In this document: one piece after another, positions 9,882-21,122 of the stretch
Layout: the number at the start of each line of letters is the position of its first letter
Position numbering within the stretch: the stretch's first letter is position 1
Assembly (NCBI RefSeq): GCF_000417875.1
Contig: NW_006920871.1
Span: 541,239 to 605,238 of the forward strand
Origin: Pseudozyma flocculosa PF-1
Lineage: Eukaryota; Basidiomycota; Ustilaginomycetes; Ustilaginales; Ustilaginaceae
Length of the DNA: 64,000 bases
Reading direction: 5' to 3'
The notes under the pieces: generated by a model
Told to the model about the DNA's origin: nothing
Seen by the model: only the letters and a program-made list of their open reading frames with translations
Database searches by the model: none
Made by a program: the position numbers and the translations under genes

Positions 9882-12800
9882 ATGGCGGCAGACACCGACT
9901 ACGCGAGCAAGGTCGCATCCCTTCTTTCGCAATGCCTCGCGCGCAGGATAGAGCCGAGCAAGGTACGTCGGCCCCTTGGCCTCACCTGGGCGCCATGCTG
10001 CCTCGTTGCAGGGCTGACCCCCCTAGACGACGTGCGCTGCCGTCCATTCATCTCTTGCTGCATCGAGCTAGTTCCTGGCCTTTGCACACCAAGCGAAACG
10101 CAGATCATCCCCGCCGGCCGATGACCCCGACCCGCTGACGGCCGTCCTCGTATCGAGGCTGCTGTCGTCCAGCGTCGTGGATCCGCTACTGTCCGACTAC
10201 CTTCGACAGGCCATCTACGGGGCAACGGCGCAGTCAGGGACCTCGTCGGACGAAGGCCCAATATGCAATGCTCTCGACGTCACCTTGACGCTGCTGGCTC
10301 ACAGCTGGTCGCAGGTCCGGGCCGGTCAACGCATCGAGGCGCTCTTATCCGTGCTCGAGTGCGTGTCCGAGATCGTCGGCCAGGGCTTCATGATGCTGTT
10401 CAGCACGCCTGGTGCTTTCAGACCAGACTCTGTCGCCTTTCGCCAGAAGATCGCGGCCACGTTTCGACAGCCGCAGCAGCAGGCCGCCGCCGAGGACAGG
10501 CCGGACGCGGAGCCAGCGGCATCGCAGTCGGCCCCCATCGACGAGCACCAGGCCGCGCTGGGCTACCTCAGCATCAACATGCTGCTCGTGCAGCTGGCGT
10601 CGACGGCCAAGGTCGCCTCGCCGCACAACCTTCTGGCGCCCCGGATTGGCATGGCCCTATTGACGCACTCGGCACTGCCCCTCCTCTCTGGCCTGCAGGA
10701 AGGCCTCTGCTCCGTGCAGACGGCCGGAGAGCCATCTTCGACGTTCTCTTCTCAGGCTGCTGCCGCGGGTGCGTCGGTCAGGCAGATCGTCGAGCTCATC
10801 GAGACCACTCTATCCACGCTCAACCCGACGTGGGAAGCGGAGATCTCCTTGCTCAAAGAGCTCGGCGGGCAGCTCGACAAGCTCAGTCGCCTCTTTGATT
10901 CAAGCTCAGGCGGAGGCGCTCTGGACGGCACGCTGGCAAAGATGCTGGGCGAGGGTGGAGCTCTCGTCTCCGGCAAGCAGCCTGCCTGGGATCACTTCAT
11001 CGATGTCGCGGCGCTCTCGCAGGCAGGCGAGCAGGCGCAGCAACACCCCTCCACTCAGCCGGAGGTCGCTCTGCTGCTTCGCCGCCTGGTCGACTCCAAT
11101 ATGTCCTGGCCTTGCAAAATGGAAGCGGTCCAGATGTTGCTTTTGGCCCGACGCGAGCAGGCGGCACCCTCGGTGACGCTCGACCAGTCACTCACGGCCT
11201 TCTACTTCGAGCTACTCTCGGCAGCCGCGGAAGCATGCTCCATCGTCGTCGAGACCCCCTCGGCTCTCAAAGGCTCGGCCGAGACGTACTCGACCCTGTG
11301 GCGCAACGCCTTGTGCGGCCTGATGCCCGAAGTGCTTGCGCAGATCGAGCAGTGGCTCGATTCGGGCTGCGCAATCGCGCTGAAGGGCGAGAGGTGCATG
11401 CCGCCCCACGCCCGGGTGGAGTCGGCGCTCAAGGCGCTGCTCATCACGTCCTCGGACAAGCTGGAGGGCTGCGAATCGACCGGGACAGCTGCGGCGGCAG
11501 CCACCCACGACGGCGACGCGAGGATGGACAACATGCTTGATTCGGTCGTGGGGGCCGAGACCCCGACGCATCAGCCGGTGCGGGCCTGGCTGCTCCGATC
11601 GTTGATCGAGAGCGCCCTTGCCCGGCCAGAGGCGATCACGGACGAATTCCCGGGAGGCCACAAGCTGGCGGAAGAGGTGCAGTCGCTCAGCCAGTCTCTC
11701 CGCATGGATGCTCAGCTCGAAGGGCTCGACATCGCATCGTCTCTGGAGAACAAGCTGGCGTCCGACGACCTGACCGAACTTCTCGACAAGGTCTGTCGCG
11801 ACCCAGGCGTACACCACGCCTTCTCGCAGCAGCTGTTGCAGCAGCTCCACTACTGGCTCGAGGCGCAGGACTACGACTCGGTCTCGCGCTGCTGCAAGGC
11901 GCTTCTGGCCAACCTGCCGGCCCTCGACACCCTGACGCTCTACTTTGATCCGGCCGAGCTCGCCACTATGCTGGCGTCGCTGCTGGATCGAGGCGATGTC
12001 GGCCAAGCGAGCGATGAGCCATCGACGCTGTGCAACATCCTCTTGCTCCTTCAGCTCGTCTGTCAGCGGTACAGCGTCGCAGCCGACGCCGTGGTCCCGT
12101 CGGACAACAGAGACTCTTTCTTCGCCCGTTTCCTTCGGGCGTCGTCCGTCGTCTACCGGCTCGCGGACCTGGCGCCCGACGAACGCTCGCTCGTCGGCAG
12201 GTGGATATCGGCGCTGTTTGACAACGAGGGTATCTCGGACGAGCTCACACGGTGAGTCGCCACCCTCGCACGCTACTGCGTCGCCGCCTTGTTTTCGTCG
12301 CTGATCACGCTTCCTCTTGCCTCCCGCTAAATCTTGCGCCTTCCCTGGTCGAATCTTCTGGCAGCGACTCTTCTCCGCGAGCATTGCTGCGGCTCGCCCC
12401 GACCCTCTTCTCGCAGTCGATCAATGCGTGCAATTCGGGCATCATCGATCTTGAAACCCTGCGCGGCGGCCTTTCGTACTTCCTGCAGGATCTGCTGAGC
12501 TACACCTTGCCGGCGGCGATGCGGTGGCTTCTGCAAGAGGTGCAGCGCGTGCCGCTGCTCCCGCTCCTGTCTCGGTCGTCGACGTCGGAAGAGGTCCTGC
12601 TCAGCAGCGGCCTCGGCAGGGATGCGACGTCGAGGACCGTCCACCTGGCCGTCGTACAGCTCATCCTCGGCTCTGAGACATGCCCGCCGGCGGTGCGCCA
12701 CACTGTCGCCGCCGATTTTGAGCGCTTCCTCGCTCAGCCTGACCTGGCCAGGTCCCTAAAGGGAACCGACGGCTTCGACCTTGGCTCGCTCAAATCCGGG

Positions 12801-13606
12801 ATGGAAGGTTTCGGCATGACGTCTGGCGGTGAGTATTGGGTCGGTGCTAGCATTGACCTCGTATGGCTCTGACCGGCCGTGTCCCCCTCTTTCTTCTGAT
12901 CGACACCTTGCCGCGGCACTCTTCTGCAGGTCTGGCCAAGGCTTCCGTCTGGTTGAGGACGCAACTGGGATCTCTAGCGACGTCGAGGCTGCTGCTGACC
13001 GTCGAGCCTGCCAGCTCTTTGCAGCAGTGGGGCGCCGAGGCTGCGGCGTCAGGGGTCTTGCAGCAGATGGGCGCAAACAGGAGCGCCGAGAGCATCCAAG
13101 CGCTGTCCATGCTCCTCGCCCTTGCGTCGACCGGCGATGCCAAGGCGATTCCCTACGCTTCGGTCATACCTCTGCTCGCTGTGCTGCAGCACGTCGACCT
13201 CGGTGCGGTAGAGGACAAGGAGAGCGTCGTGGCGGTTGCCCAGGTGGTCGGACTCTCGATGGTGCTGCTGCGCAGCCTCGCCTCGGTCCAGACGACGCGA
13301 GTGACGGACATGGAGGCGATGGTGGACGCCGGGGAGCCAGCCGTGCCATTGTCGACGCAGTCGCCGACGCCCGCGAGCCGGATCGTCGACCAGCTGGCGA
13401 GCCTCGTGATGCTCAAGCTCGCGCGGCTGTCCCAGTCGAGGGGCGACCTGTGCAAGGCCTTTGTGGATGCGCTGCGCAACGCCAAGGCCGAGGTCGAGGA
13501 GCCAGCGTTGCAGCCGGTGCTGCGCGTCCTCGAGACGGTGGCGCCGCTGGTCGTCGGCCAGGTCTCGCAACCGGCCTCGAGCCGTACGGCGGTCACGGCA
13601 TCATGA
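9882..13606 (+). CDS. MED5: Mediator complex subunit 5 (Med5/Nut1)-like protein
   Basis: Four exons: 9882-9962, 10072-12251, 12365-12828 and 12930-13606, giving 1133 residues. Donors are GTACGT, GTGAGT and GTGAGT; all joins keep frame with phases 0, 2 and 1. The N-terminus ([20 protein letters not shown], then [20 protein letters not shown] and DYLRQAIY) and the central [20 protein letters not shown] match the pattern I know from fungal Med5, a tail-module subunit that bridges activators to RNA polymerase II in the nucleus. The rest is helical repeat-like sequence without catalytic motifs, as expected. Assignment rests on pattern rather than alignment; an unrelated HEAT-like protein is the main alternative. 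The start follows a short leader; no other ATG extends this frame. Confidence 0.65.
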
Positions 13607-14113
13607 ACCGCGTCGCCGTTTCGAGGTTCTAGAGTGAAGAGTGTCACATTTGCGACGCAATAAGAAAGGGGGCGACCCTCTGCGAGCTACGCACTGACAC
13701 CTTATCCCGACTGAGAGGGATTCAGACCGCGCACCGGCCCCGGACGTGGCGACATGAGAGGAAGGCTGAGCTGGCAGCCGGTGCTCCACTTTGGATTCTT
13801 ATTTTTCGGAGGGGAGCGGGGGTCGACGTGCTTTTTTTCCCCTGCCGGACCGCGCCCGAGTGTGGCCCGAGGCCCGCCCTTTGGTCAGCTTGGCCAGCCA
13901 GCGTGCACGCCCCCACCTCGCCATTCATTCCTTTCTCTCGCACCAACTCAACCCTTCCGCCCAAACGCCACCCTTCGCCACACCGCCTCTTCGACGTTCT
14001 GACCGCCACTGAACAGCACTCGCTGCTTCCAGGCCATTCCTCCGCCTGTTCCTGCCTAGCACCATCCGCCCTCACGCGCGCCAGAAGAAGAGCCTCTAGC
14101 CAGCCGGACCACC
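13607..14113. promoter_or_regulatory. Promoter and leader of the DNAJC11-type gene
   Basis: 507 bp between the Med5-like gene and the J-protein gene on the same strand. It contains two T-runs (13799-13806 region and 13831-13838 region) in otherwise GC-rich DNA and a long pyrimidine-rich leader from about 13900 to the start, ending in a strong start context (ACCACCATGG). No gene seen. Confidence 0.5.
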
Positions 14114-16766
14114 ATGGCCCCACCGGCGGCGGCCACCGTCGAGGACTTCGACGACGACGACCCGTATGCACCATACAGGCCGTCGTCACAGGATTCCAGC
14201 TCGACAACGTCTTCTGGTCCACAGTCGAGTCCCGACTCGGCATCACCACGCTCCGACACACGTCCCTCGGCGTCTTCCGCCTCCGCCTCCGCCTCACATT
14301 CTCCGCCGTCTTCGTCAAGAACCCCAGCGTCTTCAGGCGCCCAACGACCGGCAGAATCCTCGCGATCCAGTCGCGACCCTGAGTCCGGCACCCAGCGCAG
14401 CAGGACCAGTGCACCGCCCGCCGCTTCTCAAGACGATGGCGAAGAGGATGACGAGCCTCTGTTCGGGGGTCGGCCGTTCCGAGACGCACACGACCCGACC
14501 AAGGCAGGGCCCTCGCATACCTCTGACCCGGTCCAGGACGCGGACAAGGAAGGCCTCTATGCCCTCCTCAACGTGGACAAGGAGGCGACAGAAGAGCAGA
14601 TCAAGGACGCCTACCGATCCCTGGCTGGTGAGTCTATCAGCGGCGCAATACGCTGCTCAGGATAGTCTGTCGTCTCCGCTGACGCAACGCTAGCGGCATG
14701 ACGCTCCCTTCCCGGCTGCAGTCGTGCTACATCCTGACAAGCATCAGGACGCCGTCCGCAAGGCGGCTGCCGAGTCGCGCTTCCGCGAGGTCCAGCGCGC
14801 CTACGAGACCCTCATCGATCGCGAGAAGCGCGCCGTGTACGACCACTTTGGCGAGGAAGGCCTCAAGTCGTCCTGGACCGTCTCGCTGCGCGGCCGCACC
14901 CCCGCAGAGATGCAGGCCGAGTTTGAGCGGGAGTCGCGGCGCCGGCAAGCTGCCGATGCCGAAAACCTCGTCAAGTCCAAGGGTGACTTTACCGCCCACA
15001 TCGATGCCACCGCCCTCTTTGCTCGGCCAGAGCGGATCCCAAGGCCCAAGGGGAGGTTCGGCCCGGTGACGCTCGAGGAGCGCATCAATCGGGTCGGCTG
15101 CACGCAGCTGATTGGCAAGCACGGCTTCGACACGCAGGTGACCAACACGACGTCGCTCAACCTCTCCGGCCAGATGGTCAGTCGGGGCGGCATGGGAGGC
15201 GGCAATCTCGTCGGCACTGTCAAGGCACATTGGAGTCCCAGGCTGTTCTCGGAGGTCACGATGACGTTTATCCGGCCACACATCCTCACCACAAAGGGGC
15301 AGTACACGCTCGATCAGAACTCGTGAGTATCTCGTCGGAACCGCTCCGCTCCGTGCCTCGCCTCGATGGTTCTAGTTGCGCTGGGCATACTGACCATTTC
15401 TCGAACCCGCATTCCCCGCGGCTTGTTTCCCGTACAGGTTCTTCACCTGGCAGAGCACGCTGCAGACGCTTGCCTCGCCGCCAACGCTCAATCTCACCTA
15501 CGGTCAGCGGCTCTCGTCCAAGTCAATGCTGACGGGCTTCACGTCGATCCGCTCGGGCACCTACACTGTCGGGCCATGGGGCAAGTCGCTGTCGCCCCGA
15601 GCCATGTTCCGGCGTGAGCCCCCCGTCGCCTCAGTGGGGCTGACGAAGCAGGTGGGCGAGGGCAAGGGCTGGACGGTGCAGACGTCGATTTCCGAGGTGG
15701 ACCAGAGCATCGGCGCCGACTGGGCGACAAAGGTGCTGGGAGGCGTCAAGGTGCGCGTCGGCTTCAACCTCGGGACCGGCTCGGGCCTCTCGGCCTTCAC
15801 CAATGGCGAGCGACGGCTGACCGAGGCGGTGCGGCTGAGCCTGGGCCTCAACTTTGGCGTGCCAGGCGGCGTGACGCTGCGGGTGCGCGTCAACCGACTG
15901 GGGCAGAAGGTCATGGTGCCGATCCAGCTCTCGTCCGAGTTCCGGAGCGACCTCGTCATCCTCTTTGCGGCGCTGCCCGCGGCAGGGTACACGGCGCTGC
16001 ACCACCTCTACCTGCAGCCGCGCAAGCGGCGCCGGATCACGGACAAGCTGGCGCACCTGCGGCGCGACCACGCCGAGGTCATCCTGCAGCGGCGCACCGC
16101 CGCCATCGAGGCGTGCGAGGTGCTGCGCGACCAGGCCCTGAAAAAGGCCGAGGCCGAGATGCGCAAGGGCGGACTGGTCATTGTCGAGGCCTGGTACGGG
16201 AGGAGGGAGGCGTTCCCACCGCCCCTCGAGGGGAGCGAAGAGGAGCTGGGGCAGGTGTGGAAGAGGGAGAGGGAACACAGCACCGTACCCGCCGCGGTGC
16301 TGGACGGTACCGTGCCGGATGAGGTGGTGTGGGATGTCAGGATCCCGCTCCAGGCTCTCGTCAACAAGGGCCAGATTGTCGTGCCAGGCGGAAGACCAAA
16401 GGTAAGTCCCTTTCCCGGCCCTTTCTCGTCATCGTCCCGTCGCTCATCCTTGCCCGCCCTCCGCCTCGCCCGCCCTCCGCCGCGCAGTCCAACATCCTCG
16501 GCTTCCACGACCCAGTCATGGGCGAAAAGAAGCACCTCAAGGTACGCTACCTCTTCCGCGGCCAGCTCCACGAGACATGCATCGAGGACGCATCGCCCCT
16601 CGCCGCGCCGCTACGAGGTACGTCGATGTGTGCGGGGGAAACCCTCCCCCCGTGACGGGGTTTTGCAAGCAGAGGTGACGGAAATGCTGATCATTGCCTC
16701 TGGATGCTTGGCCCCGCTGCCTCCCCGCCCTTTCCTCGTAACACACACCTAGCCCACCAACTCTGA
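14114..16766 (+). CDS. DNAJC11-type J-domain protein (DUF3395), mitochondrial organisation
   Basis: Five exons: 14114-14627, 14722-15322, 15438-16401, 16488-16617 and 16753-16766; 740 residues. After a disordered Ser-rich N-terminus, a J domain covers about 143-220 with the HPD triad at 175-177 reconstructed exactly across intron 1. The middle is a beta-rich region (LNLSGQMVSRGGMGG, LGLNFGVPGGVTLRVRVNRL), and the C-terminus (VWDVRIPLQALV, HLKVRYLFRGQLHE) is the DUF3395 domain. DNAJC11 homologues associate with the mitochondrial MICOS/SAM contact complex and cristae organisation. The last exon supplies only four residues (split Ala, then HQL); reading through intron 4 would instead add 14 unrelated residues. 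Its 3' end faces guanine deaminase 164 bp away. Confidence 0.88.
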
Positions 16767-16930
16767 ACACGAACATGTCTGGTCCGCTCCGCGGCGCCTC
16801 GTTCGTCGGCCTGCGCTACCGACGCTGCACGAATCTCGATCCCTGCTCATCCCCCCAACTCCGCTCCGCTCCCTCGTCTGCCGTCTGGTCCTGGTCCCGG
16901 TTCTGTTGCCGCTTCCGACGCCGACGCCGC

Positions 16931-19201
16931 TCAATCCCTGAGCGGCCGAGCGCCGCCGACGACGCGGCCGCGCACAAAGACGGTGCCGATGTTGCGGTCG
17001 TCGCCGGTAAAGAGCCACTTTTCAAAGACGTCGGCCAGCGCGTCGTCCTCTTCGACAAAGCAGCCCGGGTTGCCCGTGTAGCCGCTGGGCCCCCACTGCG
17101 ACGTCGTGTGGACGAGGAGCGCGTCAAACTCCTTGCCCGGGTCCAGGCTGCCAATCTTGGACGCCATCGAGCACACCTCGGCACCGCCGAGCGTCGCCAG
17201 GTAGAAGAGCGTCGCGATCGTCAGGGGACCCTTGGTGAAGTCCTCCGGTGGCGGTGCCGGGGCGGCCGCCGCCGCAGCTGCGGCGACGGTGGCCGAGGCC
17301 GCGTCCTGCTGCTGCTGGTGTGCGGTGGCGGCGGCCGACACCGAGTCGGTCGACGTCGATTGCGACATGGCCGTCGCGCCGGCCGCCGTCGTCGAGGTGA
17401 CGGGCGTGTTGCTCCCCGTCCCTGCCAGCGACGAGGGCTGCGTCTTGCGGGGCTTGTACTGGCCCTGCACCGGCGGCCGCGGGTACCTGCCGTCGATGTT
17501 GGCCTCGTCCGTCTTCCTGTTGGGCAGGTCGATTTCGAGCCTCTGCTTGTCCTCGGCCGCCTTGCGCTGCAGCTCCTCGTCGCTGGCCTTTTGGAAGGCC
17601 AGCACCTTTGCCACGACGCTCGCCTCCCGGATCGCCGACAGCATGCCGAGGCCGAAGCCTCCGGAGACGTCGGTGCCCAGGCCGACCTTGATGCCCATGT
17701 TGAGCATCTCGCCGACGCGCGAGGCGCCGCTGCGGAGGTTGAGGTTGCTCGTGGGGCAGTGCGAGATGCCGCAGCGGCGCTTCTTGATGATCTCGAGCTC
17801 TTCCGAATCGATGTGGATGGCGTGGGCGAGGATCGTCCGGGGCCCTAGCAGGCTGTAGTGGTCGTAGACCGACGTGTAGGTCTTGGCAAAGGGGAAGAGC
17901 TGCTTGGTAAAGGTGATCTCGCCCTCGTTTTCGCTCAGATGGGTCTGGACCCGCAGCGTCGGGTCGCGCGACAGCAGCGCCGAGATGCCCGTCAGCATCG
18001 CGTCCGTGCAGCTGATGGCGAAGCGCGGCGTGAGGATGGGCTGGACCAGCGCGTTGGCCAGCTCGCGCTCCCGCACGCGCGACGGCGTCGAGCTGCCGCT
18101 GGCGCTCCTCATGCTCGTGTTGCTCGGCGTGCGGTGGGCCACGGGGCCGGGTCGGGCCACTGGCTTGAGGGCAAGCCGCTGCGATGTCGGGCTGCCACCG
18201 GACTCGGACGCGGGCTTGCTGCCCGGCGACATGATCTCGTCGACCGTGGCGCTGAGCCTGGCGATGCTGGCGTCCATCTCCGGCGACATGCCAGAGACGG
18301 CGTCGGCGGGGCTCATGCGGGGAGACGAGACATCCGGCGGCTGGCCGTAGGGCCGCAGGCTGCGGGTGAAGCGGATGAACTCCTTGGTGTCCTCGATCGA
18401 GGTCGAGGCGTTCTTCTCGACGTAGTCGATGGGCGAGTTGCGGTCCATCTGGCACTTGCCGACAAAGGCGCGCTGGCCTCGTTCGTTGCAGATCTCGGCC
18501 AGGATCTTGGACGCCTCGAGGTGGAGCGTGGCGTAGTAGCACGCGGTGGTGGTGCCCGAGTCGATGAGGCGCTGGACGACGGACTCGTACGTCTTCCGCG
18601 CGTACCTCGGGTCCTCGAACCGCCTCTCTCGCGGGAAGGTGACGTGCTGGAGCCAGTCGAGCAGCTCATACTGCTGGCCGAGGCCAATGTTGGGGACCTG
18701 ACAGGCGTGGGTGTGGGTATCGATGAATCCTGGGCAGATGAAGCTGCCGGGAGGGACGCGGACGAGCTTGTACTGCTTGTACCTCCAGCCGTGCTTCTCG
18801 ACGACCTTCTTGACGAGCGCCTGCTCCTGCTTGGCCGACTCGCTGAGGCCGGCCGTCTGGGATTGTTGGGCGACGGCGGGCGGCGGCATCTCGAGTTTCG
18901 AGAGCGCCGGCGCATCGGGCAGACCGGCGGTGCTCGCCTGGCCGGGAATGGCGATGGGCGTCGAGGATCGGTCCTCTCCCTGCGAGGCCGTGGACGCGGT
19001 CGAGGTCTCGGACGGGCTCGGAGCGGCCTGTTGGAGCTTCTCTTGCGCCTCGAGCAGGTCGAGATCCTCGACGAAGCGGATCACACCCCCGCTGCCAACG
19101 CCGAGGATAGCGCGTTCGATGATGCGCAGGTCGTTGACGCCTTTGGAAGAGATGACGGCTCCGATGAAGACCCTGCGCGGGAGGAGGTTGGGTGCAGGCA
19201 T
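16931..19201 (-). CDS. GUD1: Guanine deaminase (amidohydrolase) with long disordered insertions
   Basis: Hydrolyses guanine to xanthine and ammonia in purine salvage; metal-dependent. One exon, 756 residues, start MPAPNLLPRR at 19201. The metal-binding DTHTHACQVPN lies at about 158-168, the HLSENEGE histidine near 420, ILAHAIHIDSEEL near 455, ISHCPTSNLNLRSG near 478, and the catalytic GLGTDVSGGFG near 510, in the family order. Typical enzymes are about 450-500 residues; the excess comes from three Ser/Pro/Ala-rich blocks (about 60-130, 315-385 and 585-680) placed between core elements. All metal ligands seem intact, so activity is expected. An upstream in-frame extension without ATG exists, so I use the first ATG. 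Confidence 0.92.
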   Translation of the reverse strand: MPAPNLLPRRVFIGAVISSKGVNDLRIIERAILGVGSGGVIRFVEDLDLLEAQEKLQQAAPSPSETSTASTASQGEDRSSTPIAIPGQASTAGLPDAPALSKLEMPPPAVAQQSQTAGLSESAKQEQALVKKVVEKHGWRYKQYKLVRVPPGSFICPGFIDTHTHACQVPNIGLGQQYELLDWLQHVTFPRERRFEDPRYARKTYESVVQRLIDSGTTTACYYATLHLEASKILAEICNERGQRAFVGKCQMDRNSPIDYVEKNASTSIEDTKEFIRFTRSLRPYGQPPDVSSPRMSPADAVSGMSPEMDASIARLSATVDEIMSPGSKPASESGGSPTSQRLALKPVARPGPVAHRTPSNTSMRSASGSSTPSRVRERELANALVQPILTPRFAISCTDAMLTGISALLSRDPTLRVQTHLSENEGEITFTKQLFPFAKTYTSVYDHYSLLGPRTILAHAIHIDSEELEIIKKRRCGISHCPTSNLNLRSGASRVGEMLNMGIKVGLGTDVSGGFGLGMLSAIREASVVAKVLAFQKASDEELQRKAAEDKQRLEIDLPNRKTDEANIDGRYPRPPVQGQYKPRKTQPSSLAGTGSNTPVTSTTAAGATAMSQSTSTDSVSAAATAHQQQQDAASATVAAAAAAAAPAPPPEDFTKGPLTIATLFYLATLGGAEVCSMASKIGSLDPGKEFDALLVHTTSQWGPSGYTGNPGCFVEEDDALADVFEKWLFTGDDRNIGTVFVRGRVVGGARPLRD

Positions 19202-21122
19202 GGCTGGTCTGAAGTTTTCCGAGGCCGACTGCGAGACGGGTCGGCGACATCGAGGCGGGCAGCAGAGGAGATGATAAGAGGCAGCAAGGGCGTCAGCAAT
19301 TGCCCTCCTTTCGCATCGGGGCGTCGCGGGGGGAGAGACGCGGAGAGCGGCCCGGCTTGCCCCGTCGAGAGTCAGCCGCAATGCAGCGAGCGATGCTTCG
19401 GCGAGAGCGCCCCGCCGGGAGGCATCGCGAGGCCTGAATACGTCGTTGCAGACGGCCCGAGTTCAAGCAGCTCGAGCCGTGTTGGAGCCGCATCGGACCA
19501 GGGTGTCTGTCTGTACTCACGCAGCCATGCTGTTGCGTCCCGGAATGGGAATAGCAGTCGTGGTGCGACTGCATCGTGGTGTCGATGAGGATGGGGGTCC
19601 GACTGGCTCAGACAGCGGGGAGGGGGAGCCGGCGGTGGGTTCTGGCTGCTGCTCGTCGACTATCGGCGAGGGCTTGGGTCCGTGCGAATCCTAGTCGGAA
19701 GATACCTCGACGGGCGAGGGAGGGATCGGGGCGACGAGGAATGAAGCGCTGCACGTGTGCGACGCGGACGGGCGAGCGAGAGGGTGCAGAACGATGGCGA
19801 TGCTGAGGTCGCAACGTGTGGTGCCAAGAGAGATGGCTCGAGTGGGGGGACCGAGAGAGAAGGGGGCAGGGACCACCTCCTTAGTCTTGCTCTCTGGGGT
19901 GAGGGAAATAAAAATTGGGCGCAGGCGGGGCTGGGCGAGGCCAGGCGAGGCGTGGCGTGGCGTGGTGGGGGCCAGGCTAGCGCGCGTGTTGGGGCCGACC
20001 CTTCTGATTTTTAGGCTTTGACCCGAGACGGCTTCGGTCCTGGCCCGATGGAGAAGAGAGCTGGCTGGCTGGCTCAAGCTGGCGGAAAGGTGAGGTCGAT
20101 GGATAGCAGCTCTCTGGCAGCTACAGTGCGGGCAGAGGCAAGGCAGGGGTCAGGAAGGGATTCGAGGGGCTCCTCTTCCCCACACGCTCCCCGCCGAGCC
20201 GCCATTTTTGTATGGCCCGGAGCGAGGGCGACGAGGAGCGAGTCACGGTCCAGCCAGAGGGTCGCAGCAAAGGCGAAAGCCACGGCCAAGTCCGAAGCAC
20301 GAAGGAAAATGGCGAGGAAAATGCGCGCTCGCGGGGGCCCTGGCCGAGGCAGGCCTTTCTGGCTGGGGCAAAGAAGAAACGACGGATGGGCCCTGCCCGC
20401 ATCGCGCAGCCTTGCTTTGTGGTCGGGCTCCACGTTCCGCGCTGCCGGCCCCGACTGGGGCGCCGCCATGTCGCCGTGCATGCATCCTCATCCTCTTTGG
20501 CTCGAGCGAGCAGGCCGGAGATGGCCGATGGATCCGTCGAGATCCCTCCGATGAGATGTGAGCGATCGCTGCGCTCCAACCTGTGGCCCGCGAGGCTGCC
20601 GAACGATGCGCCGGCAGCGCTCAGCTTCGCCTTCCAGCGGAAGACAAGAAGTGCGGCTTCCAGCAACAAGACACACATCGGGCCCCGGTGTGCACAGCGC
20701 ACGCACACAACCTTATCGACAGGCCTTTCCAGACGTCTGCTAGCATGCGATGCTACATGGCCACAGCCCTGCACGAGCCCACGACTCTTCTTGTCGGTCG
20801 AGGTGTGTGGTCTGTGGGTGTTTATTGCAAGGCCGAGGGATGGCCAAGGGCAGTGCAGCTCATGCCGCAAACCCTGTTTTGGGGGCGACCTCGATCGCCA
20901 CACCGCCAGCGATTGAGCAGCTGACGATGGTCGGCGTCGAGGCCAGCTTGGATATACATGCATGCACGGAGCAATGGAATGGAGGGAGCCGATTAGATAT
21001 ACAGAGAGACAAGGGTACCGCGAGGGAGGCGGCCGGCATCGGTGCGGAAGAGCGAGGCAGGCGAAAGGAGGGCGTGCATTGCAGCTGTCGTCGACCAGGA
21101 CGACTGGGCAAGCCAGACCAGT
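19202..21122. other. Intergenic between guanine deaminase 5' end and PAPS reductase 3' end
   Basis: About 1.9 kb holding the guanine deaminase promoter and the downstream flank of the PAPS reductase gene. It includes AT-rich patches (aataaaaattg near 19908; gatttttagg near 20008) and iterated gaggc/gtggc units around 19930-19970. A 280-codon minus frame at 20121-20963 is compositionally biased and not credible as a gene. Confidence 0.5.

Noticed and set aside
16618..16654. Read-through ending of the DNAJC11-like gene at TGA 16652-16654
   Set aside because: Would add 14 unrelated residues after the conserved PLR; the GTACGT donor and CCTAG acceptor give a compact ending. Not fully excluded.
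17858..19588. A 576-codon open frame on plus, antisense to guanine deaminase
   Set aside because: Arg/Gly/Asp-heavy sequence without domains, lying opposite a gene with all catalytic motifs; it is a by-product of high GC codon use.
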